Shown here: positions 27,348 through 38,845 of the stretch, in pieces
How the letters are laid out: each line of letters opens with the position of its first letter
Numbering within the stretch: the first letter of the stretch is position 1
Assembly (NCBI GenBank): GCA_018340805.1
Contig: JACMZG010001911.1
Location: 29,708,679 to 29,772,678 of the forward strand
DNA from: Microvelia longipes
Lineage: Eukaryota; Arthropoda; Insecta; Hemiptera; Veliidae
Length of the DNA: 64,000 nucleotides
Direction: 5' to 3'
Made by a program: the position numbers and the translations under genes
Notes under the pieces: model-generated
The model's database searches: none
What the model saw: the letters and a program-made list of their open reading frames with translations, nothing else
What the model was told of the DNA's origin: nothing

Positions 27348-28061
27348 GTTTATGATCCAACTTAAAACTTACGTAATAGCAAAAATGTTCTCAGAGGTTA
27401 TTCCTAACGAATTCTAAGCTTGATTGAATCATTTGTTGGCACAGGGGAGAATCATAGTCCAAGAGCCGGACCTGAAAAAAATGTGACTCGGTGTTCAACC
27501 CGGTGTTGAACACCGATGATTTGTAGGTTGAATCCCGATAATGTGTCGTGTATACACTTATCGGAGTTGAACACGGTGTCCAAAGTCAAGATATTTTAAT
27601 AATTATTAACAAAATAACTAACTATTTTTTAATATTTTTGAACGAGTAATAAATTTGGTTGTAGTTATCTGATTTTAATAATTAAACACTCGTTTTATAG
27701 GACATTTTATCATCTTTGAAAAATGTTTAATTCACGTTTTGCACACGACCCACAGAGAACCACTTATTTCAAGAAAACTAAAATTTGTGCGATTTTATAA
27801 TATTTTGAGCATGCGCAATCATATGAAGGGCTCCACTCTGGATAGGCAGACTATGTATTTTCTTCATAATTTAAGGTATATTTTCAGAAAAACTTGTTAT
27901 GAAGTAGTACAAAATGAGTCACATTTTTCAGGTTCTCTTGAACTATGACTCTCCCCAGTGCCAACAAATGTTTCAATCAAGCTCAACTCTTAGAATTCAT
28001 TAGGATAATAACCCCTGAGAACATTTTTGCTATTACTTAAGTTTTAAAATGGATCATAAAC
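27348..28061. mobile_element. Foldback element with long spacer
   Basis: Left arm 27348-27489 and right arm 27916-28061 are inverted copies (outer block GTTTATGATCCAACTTAAAA, then GCAAAAATGTTCTCAGAGG and GCTTGATTGAATCATTTGTT) with few mismatches. They enclose about 426 bp containing nested small palindromes at 27488-27582 (GGTGTTGAACACC; CCGATAATGTG/CACTTATCGG). The inner end of the arm shares a motif with the 17.5-19.6 kb palindrome. There is no transposase; a 69-codon plus ORF inside is not recognisable. Confidence 0.8.
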
Positions 28062-29529
28062 TTCTTCTTTTACCCAGAATAATAATAAAGATAACAAAGA
28101 AGATAACAAAGAACAGGAATAAATTATTTTTTTCCTAAACGCTTGCAGGTTTCGATATTGTTATAGATTTTATGAAAGAAATTAGACATTATATCTTTTC
28201 TAGGTAAGTTGTTCTAGTGAAAACGTAGAGGAACGGTCTAAGAGAAAAGCCCTTACTACAAGACGTGACAGGATAGGTTATGGGCAAATTATCAGCACTA
28301 GGGGACCTTTAGGGTTCCTTTCCTTTATCGTTGTTACAACTTTTAAAGATGACCTAAATCTTAAAATTTTACCCATTTCAACCATCCTTCCTTTTATCAC
28401 TAAAACTATTCCGTTGAACTTAAAACCGAACAAAATGTAATAATTAAGAAATATTTTGAATTCTTTAACAAACTCAATTAAAGGGAATTTGTCGCTTTTA
28501 AGTAACGTCTTTAAAATATTTAGACAATATTAGGATTAGTAAAATTTTTAAAGATAAAACATAATATTAAATAAATAATCATAGAATAGTTATCAGTGGT
28601 AACCTTAAAATGTTAAGGCAAAAATGTTAATTTATAAGGCACAGCACTTCTAAAATAAAAATATGATAATAAATAATTATTTGATCCATAGTTGGTTTTC
28701 TGCGCATAACTATTTATTCCATTTGATTGTTAAAAGAAACTGGGGTAAGTCTGTAAACAATCTAAATTACACAAATTCCTAGATAACTCTAGTGTATTAA
28801 ATAATTATGAAATACAAATAAACAAGCCCTCTAAGAAATAGTTTAAAATTGCTGTACTTCAACGATCGCACAAGAGTTGTTCATATTAAAAGTATTTTAT
28901 AAATAATAGATCTTAAAAGTGGTTTTGTTAATTATATTCCCTCTTTATGGTCTACGAGTATATCATTGAGATTATAAGATTCGCCAAAAAAGACAGCATG
29001 GCGAAAAAAAAATATCTTAAAATGCTTAAGATACGTTTTATGATTTATAACCTGACAATATATTACTTTTCCTCACATCCTAACGCAGATATATAAGTTA
29101 TATTAAATTAGTTTTTACGTTATTAGCGAACATATATAATTTTGGTGTGAATGTTAAAATATATAAAAATTTTGTTCCGAACCGTCTAAATCATGACCTT
29201 TTCAAGCCTAATATTTAAATTATTAAATCATTTGATATATATTGATAAAAATTAGAGCTAAAATTCTATCAAAGAACTATATTAGTAAAGAATGAGGCCG
29301 CCTGGTATGATCATAGCTCTTCCTTTTATATGCATTTGTAAACATAATATATAAGTATTTTTTAATTGAATGCCTGTCAAAAGAATTATTATTTCTAAAG
29401 TTTTAGTTAACCTATGACTATAACAACCAAAGGCACTTGATAATCTAATAAGTCTGAGTTAAAGCTTAGTCAGACCGAAGTAAAGCCAAGCTTATATAAG
29501 CCATAAGCTTCCAAGCTTTATATAATCAT
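28062..29529. other. AT-rich, no recognised feature
   Basis: No coding frame or repeat seen. Confidence 0.55.
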
Positions 29530-29640
29530 GGAAATCTGAGGACGAGCGAAGCGAGCTTGAAGTCGCAACATACTAGACAACGGATAATTGCTCTATTCTG
29601 AGGTCGAGCGCAATGAGACCTAAGTAATACCAGCTTAAGC
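29530..29640 (+). repeat. Family A distal-like motif cluster
   Basis: GAGGACGAGCGAAGCGAGCT at about 29539 and GAGGTCGAGCGCAATGAG about 60 bp later are plus-oriented forms of the CTCGCTTCGCTCGTCCTC motif in family A distal ends. Confidence 0.45.
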
Positions 29641-29720
29641 GTTGTATGATCATGACATTTGCTGCTTCCTCAGGCTAAGTACAGGATTATTATGACAGGT
29701 GTTTCAGGATTGTGTTTCAA

Positions 29721-29840
29721 CTATAGTACGACACACAGAAAATAGTGTCAAGGAACCAATAAGAATGGTTTGAAATTGAGGGCGGGTTCCTTTGCATTAT
29801 TTTCCCACGGTGTCAACTGATTTCAGCCGCTAGTCGTATT
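29721..29840. mobile_element. Second, eroded copy of the 4-kb MITE family
   Basis: The left end CTATAGTACGACACACAG and right end TTTTCCCACGGTGTCAACTG + ATTTCAGCCGCTAGTCGTA match the 4004-4187 element, and the middle GAAATTGAGGGCGGGTTCC matches its reverse complement. The inner part of the left terminal repeat is lost. Confidence 0.7.
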
Positions 29841-30599
29841 AAAGAGGATTAGGACGTTTGGATAAGGATTGATGGATACATTTACAGCGGGAGATGAAAA
29901 GGTGGCGACGGCGCAATGATACGTTATTATTATCGTAACACCACTGATTATGTAACAGTTTTACGCCACTATATTACCAACTACATGAGTTATTTGTGTG
30001 TCCATGAAAAAAAAACTGTGTCCATAGTTTTTGAGGTTACATCGTAAACATATAATGTAATATATAGTATATAATACATTTATACACCTAAACACACTTT
30101 AGGGTATAGAAAACCAAACAAGCATTAAAAATTGTTTACAATTATTCATAATGTTTATGACTCAAAGTAAGGTGTTCTTCGCATTTTATATAATCGTTAA
30201 TAATATTGTACGTAATAAAAATCACAACCTTTCTAGGTAAAGACTTGACTCTGACTCACGTTTAACTTATTTTTGATAGAATTCATAAGACATCCTTTCA
30301 TTTATCACAATAAACGTCATATTATCCAACCATATAATACAGACGTCAACGCAAAATAAAGATTTATTAAAAGTCCATAAACATTAAAATTAAAGTTAAT
30401 AGTGTAAAAACGGGGACAAATTAATATTAAAATTTTATTATGACTTCCAAAGACGCAACTGCACCATAATTAAACATATAAATGTGTGTATCTGTATGAT
30501 TACACTTCAAATGTTTATCTATGTTATATATTTAGCTTGATTCATATATTTTCTTTCCTTTCAAATTTAAGAGAGGGAAGCACTTATGTAGCAAAAATG
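29841..30599. other. AT-rich, no recognised feature
   Basis: Nothing identified. Confidence 0.55.
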
Positions 30600-31088
30600 T
30601 AACAACAATGAACTTATGAATATACTTGTCGTATTGAAACGAAACTTATTGTACTTATTTATAAGAAAAGATATACATTTGTACAAAATTTAAACTCGAT
30701 TGAATAATTTTCTGATTTTTACGATTTTTTAAAAAAAACGTACACACGTCATTCGATTAAAAATAAACTAATGTTGATAATAAGATGAAACTTAGCATAC
30801 GTCATTACTTCGGGTTATTGACGTCATAAAAAAATTATTCTCCGAATAGCACAACTACAGCGGTAGACTGATTTTTGCACAAAGTTTCAACTTTCAAGCA
30901 TAAATACACTAGGAGCTAAAATGATAACAGACACACACACACACACACACAGAGACAACTTTGCGAAAACCACTCAGGAGGCCTAAAAACGCCTGAAACG
31001 GATAATTCCGGTGACATCCCGGATACGGATTTTTTTGAAAACAGAATACTTTTCCTATATACCGACGGTATAAATGAGGAAAAGTAAA
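30600..31088 (-). repeat. Family A partial copy with intact terminal palindrome
   Basis: It contains GTACTTATTTATAAG, TTGTACAAAATTTAAACTCG, AAATAAACTAATGTTGATAA, TATTGACGTCATAAAAAAAT-like, AAATACACTAGGAGCTA and a (CA)n slot at 30929-30950. AGGAGGCCTAAAAACGCC and a perfect terminal palindrome at about 31050-31085 follow. The 5S-like and distal parts are missing. Confidence 0.8.
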
Positions 31089-32114
31089 CACTATTTATTA
31101 CCAATGTTTACGTTCCCCACCTAAAGATAACAAACAACAAAAAGAATCACAAGCAAAATACTTCCAGTTTAGTAAACAATAAAAAGAGTTACAGATATTT
31201 GTCATGAATTAATATTATCCCAAAAACTACTAACAAATATGCCATTATTAAATTTAAAATATATTAAACAAATTTAATTAACATAATATAAGAATCCATA
31301 CGCAAAATCTAGTAAAATTAATTTTATCTTATGCTTTCTTCTTAAATTGTTAAAAATGTTTTTTTTTTTAAATTAAAAACAATTTAAATAGAAGTATCCA
31401 TCAAAAATATTTCCATAAAACTTAAAGAAGAAATTCTTAAAACTTTTTCTCTTCAGTGAGGTGAGATAATTATATTAAAAGAATATTTTTTTAATTATAA
31501 CATTAATAATTATGACTTTCTGAAACTTTCAAGAAAAATGGGGTGAAAAAATAATGTAGGTATTTTATTAAAAATATTTTCAACAAGCGGGAGTTAAAAA
31601 TTATTAAGTAGGGTTATTAAAAAGTTGTCGAGAAAATTGGACACCTTCCCATAATTTTTTTTATCATGGATATAGACTGGCTATTTTGTATAATTTTTTG
31701 TTGTCAGTGAAATATTTTTCTTAATCTATTTATTAACGTTGTTAGTTAAAACTCGACTATGTTTACAATAGGAAATGATCATTACCTGATCATTAGATTT
31801 GGTCCTCAGCCTGATTCATCTCTACTTCATTAAGATAATTTATAGATCTTAAACATTATGACCTTTAAAATATCAAATCACAAAACATTAAAAAGTTGTC
31901 TAATCAGGCTGAATTTTTATGCTTTCATGGAGTCTTTTATGCAGCCCTTTAGGCTACGTATGGTAAACACACGTACGAATCAAACATTAATTTTTAGCAT
32001 TAGTTCCCATTTTATCGATTAAGATATATAACATATCTATCATATACAACACATATATATTTTATGTATACAAAAATTCTGCTGTAATCTGTGTTTCAAA
32101 GTTTTATTATTTTT
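31089..32114. other. AT-rich, partly family B-related
   Basis: 31885-32030 shares AAAAAGTTGTCTAATCAGGC and TAGCATTAGTTCCCATTTTA with the 61.4-kb family B copy. The rest shows nothing. Confidence 0.5.
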
Positions 32115-32242
32115 AGCGAATTTCTAATGGAAAAAATCTCATGTGCTTAACTTCATGAAAAGGTTAGGGGATGGAGTCTTTTTAAAAATGGAGACTTACT
32201 GATCAAGAATATATACATAAATAAAAAATAAATAAATAATAA

Positions 32243-32286
<44 letters not shown>

Positions 32287-32369
32287 TATTATATAATATA
32301 TATATATATTATTAATATAATATATTATTTATTTATTTATTTATATATATATATTATTATGTATGTATA

Positions 32370-32422
<53 letters not shown>

Positions 32423-32580
32423 ATGTATGTATGTACGAGACTTTTTTTAGACATTTCTATGAGACAAGATAACTTTCGAATTCTTTCTTGGTTCGAAATG
32501 AAACTTAGTACAAATATCTACCTTATTAATGTGCTGAACCCTATTATTCATGAAATATATATGACAAATACTGATATAGC
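32115..32580 (+). repeat. Family B copy with central (TA)n array
   Basis: The left part is TTTAGCGAATTTCTAATGGA, GGTTAGGGGATGGAGTC and TGATCAAGAATATATAC. The (TA)n array spans about 32247-32420. The right part is GTACGAGAC, TTTTAGACATTTCTATGAGA, AACTTTCGAATTC and CCCTATTATTCATGAAATAT. The same order is seen in the other family B copies. The 92-codon ORF at 32417-32695 is not a gene. Confidence 0.65.
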
Positions 32581-32593
32581 ACAAGAACTATGT

Positions 32594-32650
32594 GGTCGCG
32601 GAGCGACTAAGAGACCAAAGGTCTCTTGTTTAATAATAAAACTTGGATAC
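32594..32650 (+). repeat. GC-rich hairpin tail fragment
   Basis: GTGGTCGCGGAGCGACTAAG forms a short hairpin, followed by AGACCAAAGGTCTC and TTGTTTAATAATAAAAC. It resembles the GC-rich tail at 2980-3065. Confidence 0.4.
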
Positions 32651-32894
32651 TTTTTAATAATTAACTTACAAGTTTTTACTAGAATGTTCAATTGATCAAA
32701 CATTACAGTTCTTTTAAAACAAACAATTATAAGACCGCTTTAAGCATTTTTATTAAAAATTTGCTAAATATGAAATAATGAAGACAATACTATTAAAACT
32801 ATATTAAATAAAATAAGTGTGTTCATACATTATCTTATAGACAAAATTGTCATCAATCGTACTCGGTACAAACGTATATCTTCTAATCCAATAG

Positions 32895-33185
32895 ATCGGT
32901 CATAAAATGGTCAAGTGGTTAAAACGCTACCCTTTGTTTTATGGGCTAAAAAGCCATACCCTGACCGGTTGAGTTTTAAATTCCAGTCATGTGGTATAAG
33001 TTCCACTTTCATCGGCGGCACATGGAGTGTTAATTCAGTACCAAGTCCATAAAGGAGTTATTATCTGAGACCCTTATGAATTGGGTAGGTACCTATAGGG
33101 TTGGAGAAAGTGGGACCGTTCTCCCTCTTCAATGAACCAATAATGCCATTGTTGCTCGAGGATATAAACACAAAAGACAAACTTA
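32895..33185 (+). repeat. tRNA-derived SINE
   Basis: The A box TGGTCAAGTGG (32908-32918) and a degenerate B box (GGTTGAGTTTTAAATTCC, 32967-32984) are separated by a variable-arm-like hairpin (TATGGGCTAAAAAGCCATA), suggesting a tRNA with a long variable arm (Ser/Leu type) as ancestor. The unrelated body carries GGCGGCACATGGAGTGTTAA, GAATTGGGTAGGTACC and CAATGAACCAATAATGCC. No clear poly(A) tail or target duplication was found. Confidence 0.7.
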
Positions 33186-34514
33186 ATTTAGTGCATAAAT
33201 GTACACACTATATAAATACTATTAGGATTTTAATCAGTAACCTTACAGTAATGAACTATCCATAACAGGCTCGACAAAACAATGTGAAAGAAAGGTTGGG
33301 TAGAGTAAATAACAGAAGAAAAATTCAATTTTCTCTAAACATTCTACAATGGTATCTCCTTAATGAGATTTAACTTCTGAAGGGATTTTAAAATTTTGAG
33401 GAAATATCTTAATATATCATACTAGCACCAAGCGACGTAATAGTTTTTAGAAGTAAAGTCTTCTAAGACAATTTTACAGACACTCTTTTAATCAGAATAG
33501 AAAAATCCAGTAATGTTAGATTCGTAAAACCGATTACATAAATTTTTCTGGTAAAACTATTAAAAAAAGGTCTTTCACTAACTATTCAGGTAAGACGTAC
33601 ACTAAACAAATTAATCTGGCTTAGTACGGATATTTAGTAACGTAACATTTTTTAAGGGTAAACTTATAATAAATTTCTCTGTCTATAAAATGTATCACCC
33701 ACTTTTCTTTAAAGGATGAAAAAACTCTTTGGCTGTCTTCCCAAACCATTTGGCACACGGAACCTTCATTAGCGATTTTTTAATACTTTTTTTGGTATGA
33801 ATTATTTTTCAATAAAAATGATATAATACATCTAAATCGTAACATAATGAATGTTAAAAGGACAATTTACGTCAGTGATATTTTAAAATAAATGTATAAA
33901 AATGATCAATATGAATTAACAGGATAAAATCTACCAAATAAAGCCAATTTCTAAATGAATCTGATAAACTGCGTAAATATATTAAGAAACTATTTTTGTA
34001 CAATCTTATATTTTTTTTATAAAGATCGCATATTTTATTGAAACCTGTTGGTAGTGTTTTATTTTGTATTTATTTTTATATTATATATTATATATGTATT
34101 TATATTGTACAATAAATATTACAATATATTGTAGTATTTATTTATTATGAGTAGTAATAAATGGCACTTAATAAGAAATGTGACTCATAACAGAGATATC
34201 TCTTGGGATTAATCTATCAACACAGAAGAAAAGATTTTCTTCAGTTTGTTGTCGAATACCACGGCAGTAAATAAGGTTAACACAGGGCAACGAATTAATT
34301 GTTTGTACTCAATCTAATAAAATAGAATAAAGATAATACTTTTGTCAAGCTACAACTATGTCGAACAATAAAATTAGAAATGAGTTTTTTTTCATCCGGA
34401 GTTTAATTGATTTAGCGCGCCCAGTATTCACTGCCTCCTAAATGGGATTATCTTTAAGGACACTGCAAAAAATCTTTTTTGGATAAAATTTTAATTGAAT
34501 TAAATTGATTTTAA
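33186..34514. other. AT-rich, no recognised feature
   Basis: Nothing identified. Confidence 0.55.
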
Positions 34515-34985
34515 CTTTTGCTCATTTATACAAAAGGAAAAGTATTGTATTTGTAAAAAAAGTCCGAAATCAGAATGTAACCGGAATTAACCGTTTCAGG
34601 TGTTATTAAGCCCTCCTAAGTAGTTTTCACAAAGTTGTCTGTCTGTATGTGTGTGTGTGTCTGTTATCATAGTAGGTTCCAGTGTATTTATGCTATTGAG
34701 TTGAAACTTTGTACATAACTTAGTCTATAGGTGTAGTTGGGCTGTCCGGTGTAGTTGTGCTACGAGGTTTGGCACGCATGTAGCCATATGTAAGGCGTTT
34801 CACGTATATGTACCAAGATTCATCTCATTACCAGCATTAGTTTAATTTGTATCCAATAACTTGTGAAAATGATCGGAAAAATAATCTAATTATTTGAAAT
34901 TTGGTACAAAAGTATACCTTTACGCTATAAATAAGTACACTAAGTTTCGTTTCAATATGACAATTACATCTATGATTTTTATCTT
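34515..34985 (+). repeat. Family A partial copy
   Basis: Plus-oriented: GCTCATTTATAC...GGAAAAGTATTGTA terminal part, TCCGAAATCAGAATGTAACC, CCGTTTCAGGTGTTATTAAG, a short (TG)n slot at about 34640-34662, GTGTATTTATGCTATTGAGT, TCATTACCAGCATTAGTTT and TAAATAAGTACACTAAGTTT. It stops just before the 5S-like segment. The 80-codon minus ORF at 34837 is antisense to it and not a gene. Confidence 0.8.
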
Positions 34986-36529
34986 TAGTACAATTATATT
35001 GTGTCAACTTTTCATCCTTTACAAAACTCGGTAGTATCATATGGTTTGCTAACCAAGGATTATAACAGTAAGAGAGCATCGTTGGTTATTCTACGAAATT
35101 TTTAATTGAAGGGCAGAGTGAGTTCAGGCTCTGCTGTTGATCAGAGGTGCAACTGATCAGCACAACTCAAGAGAATCAGTTAGACGTAACGAGTGGGACA
35201 TGACATTATGTCGAGCTATAATAATAACGAATGTCGAATGATAGAGCAGTTCTCATATGAAGCATAGAATTTTTTTCCACTCTACATTTACGAGGTGTCT
35301 ATCGCACTATTTTATTGACTGAAAGATATTCACAATAGCATTAATACATAAAGTCACTATGTAATAATATTCATATTCATTAATATTCATCTGCGGTACT
35401 TTTTACACCAAAGGGTTCGTGTAAGCAAACTAGAAAAACATTAATTTTTCTAGGTACACGTACACAACACAAATTGATAAATATTTTGCCTTAAACAGCT
35501 ATAAAAGCTTCAGAAAGGGCTTTCTCGGCAAGCCAACATTACTATCATTTCTAGGTCTAAATGTTAAAGGATACAAAACCCCGGGGTATAATTCTTGATC
35601 TAATGTGTATTTCCCCTAACATCTCAAAGTTTTCATTTTGGACTAAGCCAACACACACAAATGCTCTTAATTGCTTCACTGTTAATTGTTTTTAATTGCT
35701 TTTGTGTTTTAGTTTATTTTAATGGTTAAGTTGTTAGACCACTAACAAGGATTTAGTAGTTAAAACATAGCAATCAGATTTAAATTTAAAACCTCTCGTA
35801 AAATTAAAAATAATTAAACCGTCGAGTTTTTCAAATGAATTTGGTAGTTAGACTTTGTGGTAATTTAAATTTAAATTTGGGGTTTTATTCAATAAAAAAA
35901 GTAATCACTTCTTCGCTTATCTAACAAAAATAATAAAATTTTAAATACATAATTATTCTAAAATATAAATACAGTGGAGGGGCAAAAAACTGGTTAGGTT
36001 CAGTTTAACAATTGAGGAAAAACGTGACAGCAGGTTTTGGGTATGGGGGGGGGTAGAGCAAGGTGAAATAGGTCAATTGGAAGGAAATAATTAGTTCAGA
36101 TGGATTAAAATCATGCAGGTTAGGAAAACTAACCTATCGGTGTGTTTATATAATATTTTAGACCCAATAAAAAGTAAAAAATTGGAGCCGGCTTTAAGTA
36201 ATGACTTCATGGCAGCCTAGGATGAGTACAAACTTGCAGCAAACTTGTATTCAAATAGAAACCTATTACACTCAATGTTTATAGTTAATAGTATTTATTG
36301 ATTTTTTAAACCTCAGAATATTCAATGAAGAATTTAATGGACTGTTGATTAAATATACGCAAATTTTCAAATGAATAGGCAAAAAAAAAAAAAACTATAT
36401 TTGTTAACATAAATATGGTAATCAGTAACAATAGAAATTTAATATTAACATTTTACTTACTTAGTTAACTATAAATAGTAGTACAAGTGTAAAAAGTTTT
36501 AGCCCGACACTTCTTGAAGATTTATGATT
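34986..36529. other. AT-rich, no recognised feature
   Basis: A G run lies near 36046-36055. No gene or repeat was identified. Confidence 0.5.
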
Positions 36530-36815
36530 TTATGAAGTGCATTTGGGGTCATAATTGTAGGTTAATGACGTCACACATATTTCATAAACAATAGGGGTTT
36601 TGGACATTAACAAGGTTAATTTTTGTACCAAAATTCATTTCAATCTCAGAAAGCGTTTCTATTGTGTCCCAAAGAAACTTCTAGAAACAAAAATCTCGTA
36701 CATGCATATATATATATATTCTTGATTAGTGAGTCCCCCTTTAAAAATATCCATTCTCACCCCTAACTTCACAAGCTCTTTTTTTCTTCGAAAATCCGCT
36801 AAAATTTACATAATT
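36530..36815 (-). repeat. Family B copy
   Basis: Minus-oriented: GGTTAATGACGTCACACATA, AACAATAGGGGTTTTGG, TTTGTACCAAAATTCATTTC, AAATCTCGTACATGC, a short (TA) run at 36708-36720, TTCTTGATTAGTGAGTCCCC and CGAAAATCCGCTAAAATT. It pairs closely with the copy at 41025-41300. Confidence 0.7.
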
Positions 36816-37444
36816 TTGAAGAAATAAATTATACCTTTGAAATAAATAATCTCCCTTAATGTAACTATGGTACCCACCTACGCCATTCAGCTAAAAGATG
36901 AAATTTCTCCAAACTTATTTACTTATTTTTGATATTACAAAAACACAAAGAGCACCAACTTATAAAGTTTAAATTTTAAGATAAGCCTAGAGTATTGAAA
37001 GAAAAATCGATCTTCAACATAAAACTTGCTTTGAATAAGTTTTCTTAATTTATTTTTCCATTACACAGGGCATCCTTTCCTTGGAGCTTCTATAATAATC
37101 AAAGTTTTTACAATCAAAACTTAAAGCATGCTTCTCTCGAAAAAAGGGTAAGAGCTTTTTTCAATATGTCCCGGCAAAATCAAAGTACTCTTTTATTAGA
37201 AACTAGTTGCCTCGCTATCAACCTCACTGAAAATAATTTACAAAAAAATTTTTTTTTTTACTTTGTATTCTTAATTTAAACGTCTTCGGTTGAAAAATTG
37301 GAATATTTTGAAATATATAAGATTTTCCTTATTTTGAAAACACATAAAATAAATAGATATACAAATATAATAAAATAAACCTTTCTAAGAATTTCATTCG
37401 GGCTATAAAGCAAACATGAAAGCAAATATTCCTTGATGTATTAA

Positions 37445-38217
37445 AAACATCGGGTGTGGGGTACCTCGGGACTTTTCCTTATCACTTTGGATTCCTAACG
37501 CTCATCCTCATTACTTAGACCTCGGTTTCCTCGTCCTCAGGTACATAAAAATCACAATTTCAACACGTCTTCGGGCTCGCTTTACTCATCCTTATGACTC
37601 ATCCCCAGTCCCTCACATCATGCAGGCACTGACCTCGCTCGCTGCTTAACTTTAATGATCCAATAAAAATAGTAGATATACTTAACAAATTGGAACGGAA
37701 CTTACTTTATTATTATAAGTGATAATAATTTTGCACATATTATTACAATAATAATAATAATAAAAATTGCAATTTCAACTTAAATTATTCTTCAATTGAA
37801 CAAAATTGTTTAAAATTTAAAAAAAAACGTACACAATACATCTCATAACTAATGCTGAAAACTAAAGTTTCATCTATTAGTAAATGATTGGTCTTTTGAC
37901 TATGTGCGTGCCAAATCTCAAATCGATTAAAGCATTGTCAAGTGATTTATGAACATTGGCGGTAATGACGTCATAAAATTGTTTTTCGGATAGCACAACT
38001 AGACCTAAAGATTAATTTTGGTACCAAGTTTTAACTCTATAGCTTAGACACACTAGAAGCTAAGATCATAACGAAACACACAGACGTACAACTTCGTAAA
38101 TACTATTCAGGAGGTCTTATAAAAACACCTGAAACGGATGATTCAGGTGAAATCCAGGTTTCCGTTTTTTTAAAACACAATACTTTTCCTATATACGTAC
38201 GGTACAAATGTGGTACA
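37445..38217 (-). repeat. Full-length family A copy
   Basis: Distal GGTGTGGGGTACCTCGGGAC, two CTTCGGGCTCGCTTTACTC-like motifs, a 5S-like part at about 37599-37660 (rearranged: TGCAGGCACTGACCTCGCTC), then TAACTAATGCTGAAAAC, TATGTGCGTGCCAAATC, TAATGACGTCATAAAATTG and TAGACACACTAGAAGCTAAG. GGAGGTCTTATAAAAACACC and a decayed terminal palindrome at about 38186-38217 complete it. Confidence 0.8.
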
Positions 38218-38329
38218 GTAATAAAACAAATGAATTAAATTTGATTGGTAGGATTTGTTTAGCGCAACTAGTCGGCCGTACGTTTTAGCTAAAAATAATA
38301 GTTTAAACGCGATTTTAAGTTTGCGCTAG

Positions 38330-38845
38330 CTTAGCTTAGATGTACAGTCGCGTAGACGTGCATTTCTATTGAAATCCCATTATAAAAAATGGTTAACTCC
38401 ACTAAAATTTAAGAATTTGTGTTTACGCGAATGGCTATTAAAGTATTTTTTTATTATGAATACTTAGCTTAAATGCCTGGTTTAATGATTTTAGAGTATC
38501 ATTCTGGTTAAATATGTCCATAAAGAAGTAGCAGAGACGTCCATTATTGATTTTTCTTGTAAATAAACTTATCTATGCTGCTTGGTAACGCGTAAGAGCG
38601 TTTTGCATCTTTAAGACATTAAAAAGTCTAAAAAAAGTCGTCTTCGCGATTGGGCATCTTAGCTACATATTTTTGTAGCATAGGTGTGCAGTCGCGGAGA
38701 CGACCTTTAGCGTAAATGACTAATCGCTTCAATACTCTTTCTCGATGTAGCTAGAATGTACAGTCGCGTAGCTAAACAGTAGCGTTAAACGCTTAGACTC
38801 CATTTAATGGAGAACGGTGTGAGCGTTACCATTCATTCGCTATAT
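38330..38845. repeat. Dispersed ACAGTCGCG motif region
   Basis: TGTACAGTCGCGTAGACG (38341), TGTGCAGTCGCGGAGACGAC (38685) and TGTACAGTCGCGTAGC (38757) recur, with many GCGTTA/CGCTTA/AGCTTAG words between. CpG-containing words are unusually dense for this AT-rich window. There is no coding frame. This may be a decayed array or an unclassified element. Confidence 0.4.
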
